A program made the translations under genes and the position numbers. From an uncultured Prevotellaceae bacterium (GTDB taxonomy: Bacteria > Bacteroidota > Bacteroidia > Bacteroidales > Bacteroidaceae): 63,699 nt of DNA. Below the pieces are notes generated by a model, which saw nothing but the letters and a program-made list of their open reading frames with translations, was not told the DNA's origin and did no database searches. Below, piece by piece: positions 30,495-39,769 of the stretch. Position 1 is the stretch's first letter. Each line of letters opens with the position of its first letter. The stretch covers positions 1 through 63,699 of the forward strand of contig CAMJIL010000009.1 in assembly GCA_946405805.1 (NCBI GenBank), given 5' to 3'.

Positions 30495-30551
30495 CGAACC
30501 CAAGACCCCCACATTAAAAGTGTGATGCTCTACCGACTGAGCTAGCGGATC
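30479..30551 (-). tRNA. tRNA-Lys (anticodon TTT)
   Basis: A complete cloverleaf of 73 nt is seen on the minus strand: acceptor GATCCGC/GCGGATC, D-arm GCTC...GAGC, anticodon loop CTTTTAA (anticodon TTT), T-arm TTGGG TTCGAAC CCCAA and discriminator A. CCA is not encoded. It is the integration site of the element to its left. Confidence 0.97.
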
Positions 30552-30590
30552 GACCGTATTTGACAATTGAGTTTTTCTCAAAAGCGGGTG

Positions 30591-30622
30591 CAAAGGTAAT
30601 ACTTTTTTAGCGTATTACCAAA
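30591..30622 (-). promoter_or_regulatory. Promoter of tRNA-Lys
   Basis: On the minus strand TTTG (30622-30619), a 20-bp spacer and TACCTTTG (30598-30591) stand 40 bp upstream of the tRNA. Confidence 0.7.
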
Positions 30623-30693
30623 CAATTCAGCGAAAAAATGTTAAACCATTATGCATTTTTAACGGATTCGGCCTTTATGTGGCAACTTCTTCA

Positions 30694-30701
30694 TAACTTT
30701 G
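30694..30701 (+). promoter_or_regulatory. Promoter -7 element for the AI-2E transporter gene
   Basis: TAACTTTG lies 28 bp upstream of the start codon at 30730; the -33 element is weak (TTTA near 30674). Confidence 0.5.
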
Positions 30702-30729
30702 CAAGCAAGTGTGCAAAGTTTGCTAACAT

Positions 30730-31809
30730 ATGATTAAAGGTCCTATCACATTTGACCGCATGGCTCGCTGGGTACTGATAGCAGCAGCGGTTGTAGCTAC
30801 TATTTTTATTCTTTCATACCTGAGTAACGTTCTGCTGCCCTTCTTCGCAGCATTAGTTTTTGCGTATCTGCTTTATCCGCTGGTGAAGTTCATACAATAT
30901 CGTATGAAGGTAAAGATAAGAGTGCTTAGCGTTGTATTGGCGATGATAGTAGGATTATCAATATTTGCAGGAATATTGTATCTCATCATCCCCCCAATGA
31001 TAGAGGAGTTCTCGAGGTTCACAACATTAGCAACCCGCTATCTGCATCATGTGACGAAAATTAACAACTTCCCAGAGACAGCAAAGGTTTGGATAGAACA
31101 GAACAGCCCACAGATTGAAGATTTCCTGAAATCAGAGAAGTTCTCGGCTACAGTAAAGGATACTGCCCCTACCCTATTTAATGTAATGGGGCAATCTGTT
31201 CACATGATACTGAATATCGTAAAGTCATTTATCACATTACTATATCTGTTCTTCATACTGCTTGACTACGAATATCTGTCAAAGAACTGGATAAAGATAT
31301 TCCCAAAAGACTCAAGACCTTTCTGGAACGAGCTAATGGATGACGTAGAGAAAGCCCTGAGCAACTATATCCGCGGACAAGGTACCTGCGCAATGATTAT
31401 GGGTATATTGTTCTGCATAGGATTCAGCATAATAGACTTCCCAATGGCTATTGGTCTTGGAGTATTGATAGGCATTATGGACCTTGTTCCATACTTGCAC
31501 GGCTTCGGACTCATCCCTGCTGCCTTGCTGGCAGGACTGAAATCTGCTGAAACCGGGCAGAGCTACTTTGTTGTGTTCGGTATGGTGCTGGCCATCTTTG
31601 GCATAGTACAGATAATAATGGATGCCATAGTAGTGCCAAAGGTGATGGGCAAGCATATGGGACTGAACCCAACAATATTACTGCTATCGCTCTCGGTATG
31701 GGGCACATTGTTAGGATTCATCGGACTGATAATCGCTCTGCCTGCTACCACTCTTCTCATAGCGTACTGGCGCAGGTATGTAACTAAAGAAGAGCAGGAT
31801 AACGGTTAA
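30730..31809 (+). CDS. AI-2E family transporter
   Basis: The 359-aa product has about eight membrane segments: two at the N-terminus (WVLIAAAVVATIFILSYL, LPFFAALVFAYLLYPLV), an extracytoplasmic part near residues 95-150, then further helices with the conserved LIGIMDLVPYLHGFGLIPAALLA-type stretch and a KVMGKHMGLNPTILLLSLSVWG end. This is the AI-2E (PF01594) pattern, a family of exporters and Na+/H+ antiporters; substrate cannot be told. It starts a plus-strand run with rsmI, DUF2851 and the SpmA/B-like gene, but the 132-bp gap holding tandem repeats may separate its transcript. Confidence 0.9.
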   Translation: MIKGPITFDRMARWVLIAAAVVATIFILSYLSNVLLPFFAALVFAYLLYPLVKFIQYRMKVKIRVLSVVLAMIVGLSIFAGILYLIIPPMIEEFSRFTTLATRYLHHVTKINNFPETAKVWIEQNSPQIEDFLKSEKFSATVKDTAPTLFNVMGQSVHMILNIVKSFITLLYLFFILLDYEYLSKNWIKIFPKDSRPFWNELMDDVEKALSNYIRGQGTCAMIMGILFCIGFSIIDFPMAIGLGVLIGIMDLVPYLHGFGLIPAALLAGLKSAETGQSYFVVFGMVLAIFGIVQIIMDAIVVPKVMGKHMGLNPTILLLSLSVWGTLLGFIGLIIALPATTLLIAYWRRYVTKEEQDNG

Positions 31810-31936
31810 GGGTTAAGGGTTAAAGGTTAAGGGTTAAAGGTTAACGGTTAAAGGTTAACGGTTAAAGGTTAAAGAAGTTTAAGAGTTTAAGAAGTTTAAG
31901 AGTTTAAGAAGTTTAAGAGTTTAAGAAATTTAAGAT
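31803..31936. repeat. Telomere-like 7-mer and 17-mer tandem repeats
   Basis: GGTTAAA/GGGTTAA/GGTTAAC units run about ten times (31803-31874), then AAGAAGTTTAAGAGTTT repeats about 3.5 times (31871-31936). The tract fills the space between the AI-2E stop and the rsmI start, and ends within a few bases of the ATG. Confidence 0.9.
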
Positions 31937-31941
31937 AAATT

Positions 31942-32649
31942 ATGCTGTATCTGATACCGACCCCTGTGGGAAATATGGAGGATATGACCTTTAGAGCCAT
32001 AAGGCTGCTGAAGGAGGCTGACGTTGTTTTGTGTGAAGACACCAGAACGAGCGGCATACTGCTGAAACACTTCCAGATTGAGGGGAAACGCCTGATGGCA
32101 CACCATAAGTTCAACGAACACGGAACAGCAAAGAATATCGTGGAACGCCTGAAGAGCGGCGAAACAATATGCCTCATTACAGATGCCGGCACACCAGGCA
32201 TCAGCGACCCAGGCTTCTTCCTCGTACGCGAAGCAGTAGAGGCTGGCATAGAGGTGCAGACACTTCCTGGAGCAACAGCTTTCGTACCAGCTCTTGTTAG
32301 TAGCGGATTACCTTGTGACAGGTTCTGCTTCGAGGGTTTCCTGCCACAAAAGAAGGGCAGGCAGACAAGAATAGAGGAGTTGTCACACGAAACGCGAACC
32401 ATGATAATATATGAATCTCCACGAAGAATAGTAAAAACCTTAGAGCAACTGGCTGTAGCATTCGGAGAAGACAGACGAATGTCAGCATGCAGGGAGATAT
32501 CAAAGGTACATGAGGAAAGCGTGAGGGGCACGATAGCTGAGGTGCTGGCACATTTCAAGGAGACAGAGCCAAAGGGAGAATTTGTCTTAATAATCGGTGG
32601 AATCGACAAAAAACATGGAAAAACTCCTTCATTACACGTGGCGTCATAA
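31942..32649 (+). CDS. rsmI: 16S rRNA (cytidine-1402-2'-O)-methyltransferase
   Basis: The 235-aa product has the tetrapyrrole-methylase-type fold of RsmI: LYLIPTPVGNMEDMT at the start, EDTRTSGILLKHF, ITDAGTPGISDPG (SAM-binding region), PGATAFVPALVSSGLP and FEGFLP. It modifies C1402 of 16S rRNA at the decoding site together with RsmH. The length is somewhat shorter than usual (around 280 aa) at the C-terminus, as is common in Bacteroidetes. Its 3' end overlaps the DUF2851 gene by 35 bp. The start ATG follows directly after tandem repeats with no strong ribosome-binding sequence visible. Confidence 0.95.
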   Translation: MLYLIPTPVGNMEDMTFRAIRLLKEADVVLCEDTRTSGILLKHFQIEGKRLMAHHKFNEHGTAKNIVERLKSGETICLITDAGTPGISDPGFFLVREAVEAGIEVQTLPGATAFVPALVSSGLPCDRFCFEGFLPQKKGRQTRIEELSHETRTMIIYESPRRIVKTLEQLAVAFGEDRRMSACREISKVHEESVRGTIAEVLAHFKETEPKGEFVLIIGGIDKKHGKTPSLHVAS

Positions 32650-33817
32650 GATATTTCCGCTGGAGGATTTGCTGACAACCGACGGCAAGCCTGTGGAGAT
32701 AATAGATACAGGATTATACAACCGCACCGACAGCGGACCAGACTTTTTTAATGCTAAGGTAAAGATAGACGGATTATTGTGGGTGGGAAACGTGGAGATA
32801 CACACGAAGGCAAGCGATTGGTATCACCACAAACACGATAACGACAAGGCATACGACAATGTGATACTGCATGTTGTAGAAAATGCCGACACAGAAGTAA
32901 CAACATCAGCAGGAAAGGATGTCCCTACCCTCGTAATACCTATAGCACAGAGTTTGAAGGATAACTATGCCGAACTGCTGAACTCGGAGAAATATCCCCC
33001 TTGCTACAAGATAATAGAAGACCTGCCCACCTTGAAGGTGCATGCCTGGCTGAGTGCCCTGCAGACAGAAAGATTGGAGAGGAAAACGAGGGATATAGAG
33101 AATAAGGTAAAGGTAATGAACGGCTCGTGGGAGGATGCCTATTTTGCTACTTTAGCCCGCAATCACGGATATGGCGTAAACAGCGACGCCTTCGAGGAAT
33201 GGGCTAGGATAGTACCCATGAGTGCTGTAGCACATCATAGGGATAACCTCTTCCAAATAGAAGCGATATTCTTGGGACAGGCAGGACTGCTGGAGCATGT
33301 AGCACCCCAGTATGCAAAGGAATATGCCTATATGCAGAAGAAATTCACCCTCACCCCAATGGATGCCTCGCATTGGAAGTATAAGACAAGGCCGCAGAAC
33401 CATCCTCATGTGAGAATAATGCAACTTGCAAGGATGTATTATGAGCACAGGACAGGACTGAGGGACCTGCTGGAGTGTAAGACCATAGCGGAAGTGGGAA
33501 AATTATACGATTTCAACGGTATGAAGCTGACATTGTTTGCCATCAATACCGTCATTCCTACTATGTTTGCCTATGGCTCACATCATGCAAAGGACGAACT
33601 CTGCGACAGAGCCTTAGACATGCTGGAGTCTCTGCCTGCGGAGGATAATAACATCGTGAGAATGTGGCAGGAATGTGGCTTGAAGATAAAGACAGCATAC
33701 GACTCACAATCTCTGCTGCAACTGAAAAAAGAATACTGCGACAAAAAGGAATGTCTGAGATGCAGATTTGGATACGAATTCCTGCAAGGAGAATATAAAA
33801 ACGAATTTTTTAAATAG
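32615..33817 (+). CDS. DUF2851 family protein
   Basis: From the ATG at 32615 the product is 400 aa (a GTG at 32597 is in frame). It starts MEKLLHYTWRHKIFPL and contains DTGLYNRTDSGPDFFNAKVKI and GNVEIHTKASDWYHHKHDNDKAYDNVILHVV, typical of DUF2851, widely conserved in Bacteroidetes. The -EIH- and -H-D-AYDNVILHVV segments resemble a nuclease-like fold, but function is unknown. It ends with a cysteine pair (CDKKECLRC). It overlaps rsmI by 35 bp and so is translated with it. Confidence 0.92.
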   Translation: MEKLLHYTWRHKIFPLEDLLTTDGKPVEIIDTGLYNRTDSGPDFFNAKVKIDGLLWVGNVEIHTKASDWYHHKHDNDKAYDNVILHVVENADTEVTTSAGKDVPTLVIPIAQSLKDNYAELLNSEKYPPCYKIIEDLPTLKVHAWLSALQTERLERKTRDIENKVKVMNGSWEDAYFATLARNHGYGVNSDAFEEWARIVPMSAVAHHRDNLFQIEAIFLGQAGLLEHVAPQYAKEYAYMQKKFTLTPMDASHWKYKTRPQNHPHVRIMQLARMYYEHRTGLRDLLECKTIAEVGKLYDFNGMKLTLFAINTVIPTMFAYGSHHAKDELCDRALDMLESLPAEDNNIVRMWQECGLKIKTAYDSQSLLQLKKEYCDKKECLRCRFGYEFLQGEYKNEFFK

Positions 33818-33834
33818 ATAAAAGGAATAAAGAA

Positions 33835-35067
33835 ATGGTTTTGAATTATATTTTTATAGCGTTCTTCATGATAGCTTTTGCTATTGCTCTGTTCAAACTG
33901 ATAGTATTGGGCGACGTAGAGGTGTTCCCAGCAATGATGAACTCCACCTTTGATTCTGCAAAGACTGGTTTCGAGATATCATTGGGGCTGACTGGTGTCC
34001 TCTCTCTCTGGCTTGGCATCATGAACGTCGGAGAAAAGGGAGGTATCGTAAATGTGATTGCCCGCATTCTGTCTCCTATCTTTTCAAAACTATTTCCTGA
34101 CATTCCTAAAGGTCACCCCGTAACAGGCAGCATCTTCATGAATATTGCTGCCAATATGCTGGGATTGGACAATGCTGCAACGCCATTGGGACTAAAGGCT
34201 ATGGAACAGATGCAGAGCCTCAACACCAACAAGACGACAGCAACGAATCCTATGATAATGTTCTTAGTGCTGAACACCTCAGGACTTACCTTGATACCTG
34301 TAAGTATCATGGTATATCGTGCTCAGCTGGGAGCAGCACAGCCAACTGATATCTTTATTCCTATACTTATTGCTACCTTCTTTGCCACCCTTGCAGGCAT
34401 TATAATAACAAGCATCTACCAGAGGATAAACCTCTTTAACAAGACGATGCTGCTGACACTTGGCGGTATGTGCCTTGTTGTAGGTGGCATAATATGGGGA
34501 TTCTCTGCTATGGACAAGGAAACGATGTCACTTGTTTCCACCACAACAGCCAATGTACTGCTTATGAGTATCATTGTAGGATTCTTTGCTGCAGGAATAC
34601 GCAAGAAGATAAACGTCTATGAAACATTCATAGAAGGAGCGAAGGACGGCTTTACAACAGCTGTAAGAATAATACCATATCTTGTCGCTATTCTCGTTGC
34701 AATCGGTGTTTTCCGTGCTTCAGGAGCTATGGACTCAATCATCGGTGGAATCGGCTATTTAGTTGAAGGATTAGGATTCTCTGCCGAATGGGTAGGAGCA
34801 TTACCGACAGCCCTTATGAAGCCGCTCTCAGGCTCTGGAGCAAGAGGTATGATGGTTGATGCTATGACAACCTATGGTGCTGACAGCTTTATCGGAAGAC
34901 TCAGTTGTATCTTCCAAGGAAGCACAGATACCACATTCTATATCCTGGCAGTTTATTTCGGTAGTGTGGGAATACGAAACACCCGCCATGCCGTTGCCTG
35001 TGGATTACTGGCTGACATAGCGGGCGTTATAGCTGCAATAGCCGTAGCTTATCTGTTCTTCGGCTAA
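33835..35067 (+). CDS. SpmA/SpmB fusion, nucleoside-recognition membrane protein
   Basis: The 410-aa product has two gate-type halves: residues 1-195 like SpmA ([36 protein letters not shown]) and 205-410 like SpmB ([65 protein letters not shown]). In Firmicutes the two are separate spore-maturation genes; in Bacteroidetes fused forms are common and have unknown transport function. Its stop codon overlaps that of infB by 3 bp on the opposite strand, leaving no room for a terminator between them. It is the last gene of the plus-strand group. Confidence 0.92.
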   Translation: MVLNYIFIAFFMIAFAIALFKLIVLGDVEVFPAMMNSTFDSAKTGFEISLGLTGVLSLWLGIMNVGEKGGIVNVIARILSPIFSKLFPDIPKGHPVTGSIFMNIAANMLGLDNAATPLGLKAMEQMQSLNTNKTTATNPMIMFLVLNTSGLTLIPVSIMVYRAQLGAAQPTDIFIPILIATFFATLAGIIITSIYQRINLFNKTMLLTLGGMCLVVGGIIWGFSAMDKETMSLVSTTTANVLLMSIIVGFFAAGIRKKINVYETFIEGAKDGFTTAVRIIPYLVAILVAIGVFRASGAMDSIIGGIGYLVEGLGFSAEWVGALPTALMKPLSGSGARGMMVDAMTTYGADSFIGRLSCIFQGSTDTTFYILAVYFGSVGIRNTRHAVACGLLADIAGVIAAIAVAYLFFG

Positions 35068-37874
35068 AGTTTCTGTTCTACTTCTATCTCAGTGAATGTC
35101 TCTATGATGTCACCTGCCTGAATATCATTGCAGTTGACGAGAGAGATACCACACTCAAGACCTGATGCTACTTCCTTAGCGTCATCCTTGTAACGCTTGA
35201 GGGCATTGAGTTCACCCGTGAAGATTACGATACCATCACGGATAAGACGTGCCTTATCCTTAGCATGTACCTTACCTTCGGTGACGAGGGCACCAGCAAC
35301 GAGGCCGACCTTGGAAATCTTGAAGACTTCCTTAACTTCTGCCTGACCTGTGGCAACCTCTTTCTTAATCTTATCAAGCATACCCTCCATAGCAGCCTTG
35401 ATATCATCCATTGCATCATAGATGACAGAATAGGTATTGATTTCCACACCCTCCTGCTCTGCAAGACGCTTTGCTGCAACAGACGGACGAACTTGGAAGC
35501 CGACAATCATACCATTTTCTGCTGTAGAAGCCAGCATGACATCGTTCTCGGAAATCTGGCCGACTGCCTGCATGATGACATTAACCTGTACCTTCTCTGT
35601 TGACATCTTGATGAAGGAATCAGAGAGGGCCTCACAAGAGCCTTGTGTATCGGCCTTGACAACGAGGTTGAGTTCGTGGAACTCACCAAGTGCAACACGA
35701 TGTGCTATTTCCTCAAGTGACAAGGTTGTTGTTGTACGCAAGCTCTGTTCACGCTGCAACTGCATACGTTTATTGGCAATAGTACGAGCTTCCTGCTCTG
35801 TCTCCATGATATGGAAGGAGTCACCTGCAGAAGGCGCACCATTAAGACCAAGGATGATAACAGGCTCGGAAGGACGAGCCTTCTCTACTTTCTGGTTACG
35901 TTCATTGAACATAGCCTTTACACGTCCCCATGCTGTACCGGCAATAACGACATCACCGACCTTAAGAGTACCATTAGAAACGAGTACTGTTGCAACATAG
36001 CCACGTCCCTTATCAAGAGAAGCCTCTATGACAGAGCCAGTAGCGTTACGGTTTGGATTAGCCTTCAGGTCGAGCATTTCTGCTTCGAGAAGCACTTTCT
36101 CCATCAGTTCCTCTACACCTGTACCCTTCTTGGCACTGATTTCCTGGCACTGGTACTTACCGCCCCACTCTTCCACAAGAAGATTCATAGCAGCAAGGTC
36201 CTGACGTATCTTATCAGGGTTAGCACCTGGTTTGTCAATCTTATTTATAGCAAATACCATAGGTACATTAGCAGCCTGAGCATGTGCTATAGCCTCCTTG
36301 GTAGTAGGCATGATAGAGTCATCGGCAGCGATGATGATGATGGCGATATCAGTCACCTGAGTACCACGGGCACGCATCGCAGTAAATGCTTCGTGACCAG
36401 GGGTATCAAGGAATGTGATGCGACGTCCGTCTGGCAATTTAACGTTATAAGCACCGATGTGCTGTGTGATACCACCAGCCTCACCAGCTATCACGTTGGT
36501 ATTGCGGACATAGTCGAGGAGTGAAGTCTTACCATGATCGACGTGACCCATAACGGTAACGATTGGAGCACGAGAGAGCAATTCTGTTTCATCATCTTCT
36601 ACTTCCTGAATAGCTTCCTGCACCTCAGCAGATACATACTCTGTTGTAAATCCGAACTCTTCGGCAACGAGGTTTATTGTTTCTGCATCCAAACGCTGGT
36701 TAATAGACGCCATGATACCAACAGACATCAGAGTACCAATAACCTTTGTCACAGGAATATCCATCATAGTAGCGAGGTCGGAGACAGTAACGAACTCTGT
36801 AAGTTTCAGTGTCTTTGACTCCATTTCCTCCGTGAGCATCTCTTCCTCACGGCGTTCAGCAGCAGCATCACGCTTCTCCTTACGGTATTTAGCACCTTTC
36901 TTATTCATAGACTGCTTGCTGGTAAGACGAGCAAGTGTCTCCTTTACCTGACGTGCTACATCCTCATCAGAAACTGTTGGCTGAGAGTTTTTCTTCTTGT
37001 TACGAGCTTTTTTATCCTCCTGGTTGCGAGCCTTTTTATCCTTTTTGCCTGGCTGGTTAGCAACGTCATTGATATCAACACGTTCCTTGCCAATACGAGC
37101 ACGCTTCTTCTTCACAGCAGACTGTTGTGCTGCGCGCTCCTCACGCTCTTTCTTTTTCTCCTCCTTTGACTTCTTCTTAGGACGAGTGCTCTGATTGAGA
37201 GCAGAAAGATCGATAGTGCCAAGCACATTAGGCATGACAACTGGTTTGTTCTCACTCTTCAGAGTGAATACCTCTGGTTCTTCCTCCTCTAGCTGTGAAT
37301 CCTTTGGCTCTTCTACTGTCTTTTCTACTTCTGCCTCAGCGACAGGTTCCTTAACTTCTGGAACTTCTTCTGTTGCTGGGGTTTCTGGAGCGACATTCTC
37401 TACTTCCTCAACTACAGGAGCCTCAACCTCTACCTTATTGGCCTTTGGAGCCTTCGGAGTTTTAGGGGCAGCAGGAGTTTCTTCAGCCTTTGGTTCTTCA
37501 ACCACTGGTTCCTCCTTCTTCTCTTCCTTCTTCTTTTTAGGCTTTTTGAGAGATGACAAATCGATAGTTCCTAAGGGCTGTATATCTGATTTTTCCTTCA
37601 GAATAGAATCTGATGGAGTCTCTGCCTTTTCTGGAGTTGGTTCCTTATGAACCTTTTCCTTCTTTTCAGGTTTCTTGAAAATCTTCTCAGCCTGTGAGCG
37701 CACTTCCTTATCGCCTTTGAAAGCAGCAACGAGGGCCTCATACTGTTCGTCATTCAATTTGAAGGACAGTTCAGGCTTCACCTCTCCAAGCTTTGGATGT
37801 TTCACAAGAAAATCCACCGCTGTCTGCAAGCCGATATTCAGTTCGCTTATTGCCTTGTTTAATCTTACACTCAT
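35064..37874 (-). CDS. infB: Translation initiation factor IF-2
   Basis: The 936-aa product has an N-terminal IF2_N domain ([16 protein letters not shown]), a long low-complexity Lys/Glu/Pro/Ala region (about 75-330), then the GTPase domain with [34 protein letters not shown] and [12 protein letters not shown], and the C-terminal domains II to IV ([28 protein letters not shown]). It brings initiator tRNA to the 30S subunit. It is the third gene of rimP-nusA-infB (15-bp gap from nusA). The stop codon overlaps the stop of the convergent membrane-protein gene. Confidence 0.98.
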   Translation of the reverse strand: MSVRLNKAISELNIGLQTAVDFLVKHPKLGEVKPELSFKLNDEQYEALVAAFKGDKEVRSQAEKIFKKPEKKEKVHKEPTPEKAETPSDSILKEKSDIQPLGTIDLSSLKKPKKKKEEKKEEPVVEEPKAEETPAAPKTPKAPKANKVEVEAPVVEEVENVAPETPATEEVPEVKEPVAEAEVEKTVEEPKDSQLEEEEPEVFTLKSENKPVVMPNVLGTIDLSALNQSTRPKKKSKEEKKKEREERAAQQSAVKKKRARIGKERVDINDVANQPGKKDKKARNQEDKKARNKKKNSQPTVSDEDVARQVKETLARLTSKQSMNKKGAKYRKEKRDAAAERREEEMLTEEMESKTLKLTEFVTVSDLATMMDIPVTKVIGTLMSVGIMASINQRLDAETINLVAEEFGFTTEYVSAEVQEAIQEVEDDETELLSRAPIVTVMGHVDHGKTSLLDYVRNTNVIAGEAGGITQHIGAYNVKLPDGRRITFLDTPGHEAFTAMRARGTQVTDIAIIIIAADDSIMPTTKEAIAHAQAANVPMVFAINKIDKPGANPDKIRQDLAAMNLLVEEWGGKYQCQEISAKKGTGVEELMEKVLLEAEMLDLKANPNRNATGSVIEASLDKGRGYVATVLVSNGTLKVGDVVIAGTAWGRVKAMFNERNQKVEKARPSEPVIILGLNGAPSAGDSFHIMETEQEARTIANKRMQLQREQSLRTTTTLSLEEIAHRVALGEFHELNLVVKADTQGSCEALSDSFIKMSTEKVQVNVIMQAVGQISENDVMLASTAENGMIVGFQVRPSVAAKRLAEQEGVEINTYSVIYDAMDDIKAAMEGMLDKIKKEVATGQAEVKEVFKISKVGLVAGALVTEGKVHAKDKARLIRDGIVIFTGELNALKRYKDDAKEVASGLECGISLVNCNDIQAGDIIETFTEIEVEQKL

Positions 37875-37889
37875 TTATACCTCCCTTCT

Positions 37890-39155
37890 TTAATTTTCAA
37901 ACTCTGAAGCCAATACCTTAAGCATGTGATCTACTGTCTCTTCCTCAAGGTCAGCTCTTGTAATAAGCATCTCACGTGGAGCATTGAGAACTTGCTTGGC
38001 TGTCTCAAGACCGATAGCCTTAACAGCATCAATAACCCACTGATCAATTTCGTCATTGAATTCATCCAAGTAGATATCCTCCTCATCAGTACCCTGTGTA
38101 TCTGTCTCACGGAATGCATCGATAGTATATTCTGTAATCATTGATGCAAGTTTAATATTCTGTCCGTTGCGACCGATAGCGAGAGACACCTCTTCCGGAC
38201 GCAGATAAACCTCTGCCTTGCGATTCTCCTCATCAATTTCGATAGAATTGATTTGAGCAGGTGCCAAAGCACGCTGTATGAAGAGTTTTGTATTTGTTGT
38301 ATAGTTGATGACATCAAGGTTTTCATTGCACAATTCTCGAACGATACCATGCACACGGCTACCTTTAACACCTACACATGCTCCAACTGGATCAATACGA
38401 TCATCAAAACTCTCAACGGCAATCTTTGCACGTTCTCCTGGGAGACGGACAACCTTTCTGACAGTTACCAAGCCATCAGCAATCTCAGGTACTTCTGCCT
38501 CCATAAGACGCTGTAGGAACAATGGTGAGGTACGTGAAAGAATAATCTTTGGATTGTTATTCTCATTTGTTACACGAAGTACCAATGCACGTATTGTCTC
38601 ATTCTTACGGTAGTTATCAGAAGGAATCTGTTCTGCCTTTGGAAGAAGCATCTCATTGCCCTCGTCATCAATCACAAGAACTTCACGCTTCCATATCTGA
38701 TATACCTCACCACTGACTACCTCACCAACAAGGTCTTTATACTTATTATACAGAGAGTCATGCTCCAATTCAAGAATCTTTGATGCAAGAGTCTGACGCA
38801 GATTAAGGATTGCACGACGTCCGAATTTTGTGAAATCGACACGCTCTGACACATCCTCACCTACCTCATAGTCACTTTCAATCTTCTGAGCCTCAGACAA
38901 TGCAATCTCCTTGTTTGAATCACTTACCTCACCATCTGGTACAACCACACGGTTACGATAAATCTCGAAGTCGCCCTTATCTGGGTTTACAATGACATTA
39001 AAGTTAGAGTCACTGCCAAAGATTTTAGCAATTACATTACGGAAACTCTCTTCCAGAACACTGACGAGAGTAGCACGATCGATATTCTTTGTTTCCTTAA
39101 ACTCACGGAAAGTATCAATCATGCTTGGTTGTTGATCAATTGTTTTCTTAGCCAT
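37890..39155 (-). CDS. nusA: Transcription termination/antitermination protein NusA
   Basis: The 421-aa product has the NusA order: N-terminal RNA-polymerase-binding domain (about 1-130), S1 domain (about 135-200; GEVVSGEVYQIWKREVLVIDD), and KH1/KH2 (SRTSPLFLQRLMEAEVPEI; GVKGSRVHGIVRELCNENLDVI; LAIGRNGQNIKLA). It ends with a short helical tail (TRADLEEETVDHMLKVLASEF) rather than two long acidic repeats, usual for Bacteroidetes. It controls pausing and termination. It starts 2 bp after rimP. Confidence 0.98.
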   Translation of the reverse strand: MAKKTIDQQPSMIDTFREFKETKNIDRATLVSVLEESFRNVIAKIFGSDSNFNVIVNPDKGDFEIYRNRVVVPDGEVSDSNKEIALSEAQKIESDYEVGEDVSERVDFTKFGRRAILNLRQTLASKILELEHDSLYNKYKDLVGEVVSGEVYQIWKREVLVIDDEGNEMLLPKAEQIPSDNYRKNETIRALVLRVTNENNNPKIILSRTSPLFLQRLMEAEVPEIADGLVTVRKVVRLPGERAKIAVESFDDRIDPVGACVGVKGSRVHGIVRELCNENLDVINYTTNTKLFIQRALAPAQINSIEIDEENRKAEVYLRPEEVSLAIGRNGQNIKLASMITEYTIDAFRETDTQGTDEEDIYLDEFNDEIDQWVIDAVKAIGLETAKQVLNAPREMLITRADLEEETVDHMLKVLASEFEN

Positions 39156-39157
39156 TT

Positions 39158-39643
39158 TTATTTAAAATCTATTACGTATTTACAATATTTGATTTCGTCC
39201 ATCGAGAATGTTTTCTCTACCTCAACCAGAACTGGGCGTTTTTTCCCCTCTTCTTTTTGTTTCTCTTGAGTAAGGACCGTGAATTCTCTGCCATTAACAG
39301 CAGAAAGGGTTCCCACGATTTTCTTTCCCTTTGCATCACCTTTGGTAGGTAACACCTCTACCTGGTTCCCTACATTATTAACATATTGTTGTTCAACCTT
39401 GAAAGGCTGTCCAATTCCTGCACTACCCACCTCTAACTCGTAGTCTTCATCATCACGACTGATGTGTTCTTCAATGAATCTGCTTAAAGATACACAGTCA
39501 TCAATCCAAACACCTTCTGCATGGTCTATCTCAACCACAATACGAGAGTCGTCAGAGACCTCAACATCAACAAGGAAATATCCTTTATCGCTATTCTCTA
39601 ACCATTCTTTGACTACACTCTCAACTTTTTTCTTATCTACCAT
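39158..39643 (-). CDS. rimP: Ribosome maturation factor RimP
   Basis: The 161-aa product has the N-terminal alpha/beta domain (YFLVDVEVSDDSRIVVEIDHAEGVWIDDCVSLSRFIEEH; only 20 or fewer of these bases matter: VSLSRFIEEH) with YELEVGSAGI and GQPFKVEQQYVNN, as in RimP, and a C-terminal SH3-like domain. It acts in 30S maturation. It is first in rimP-nusA-infB; a promoter and a hairpin lie in its leader. Confidence 0.95.
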   Translation of the reverse strand: MVDKKKVESVVKEWLENSDKGYFLVDVEVSDDSRIVVEIDHAEGVWIDDCVSLSRFIEEHISRDDEDYELEVGSAGIGQPFKVEQQYVNNVGNQVEVLPTKGDAKGKKIVGTLSAVNGREFTVLTQEKQKEEGKKRPVLVEVEKTFSMDEIKYCKYVIDFK

Positions 39644-39683
39644 TCTTTAAAGATATTAAGGAGTAAAACCTTTTTTAACGAAT

Positions 39684-39711
39684 GATGGAAGACTCTTGAG
39701 AGCCCTCCATC
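39684..39711 (-). terminator. Hairpin in the rimP leader
   Basis: GATGGA...CTCT pairs with AGAG...TCCATC (39684-39696 with 39699-39711; three internal mismatches). It lies downstream of the PUL operon stop (39770) and also downstream of the rimP promoter (39727-39758), so it could end the long PUL transcript or shape the rimP leader. No long T-run follows on the minus strand. Confidence 0.45.
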
Positions 39712-39726
39712 ATTTCTTTGCGGGTG

Positions 39727-39758
39727 CAAAGGTAATACTTTTTTCTTACCTGTGCAAG
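39727..39758 (-). promoter_or_regulatory. Promoter of rimP-nusA-infB
   Basis: On the minus strand CTTG (39758-39755), a 20-bp spacer and TACCTTTG (39734-39727). The bases around it (GGTGCAAAGGTAATACTTTT) repeat those of the tRNA-Lys promoter at 30587-30606. Confidence 0.6.
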
Positions 39759-39769
39759 TATTTTGTCAA

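Noticed and set aside
31803..31874. Telomere or CRISPR-like array
   Set aside because: The units are 7 bp without spacers; this is a simple tandem repeat in a bacterial chromosome.
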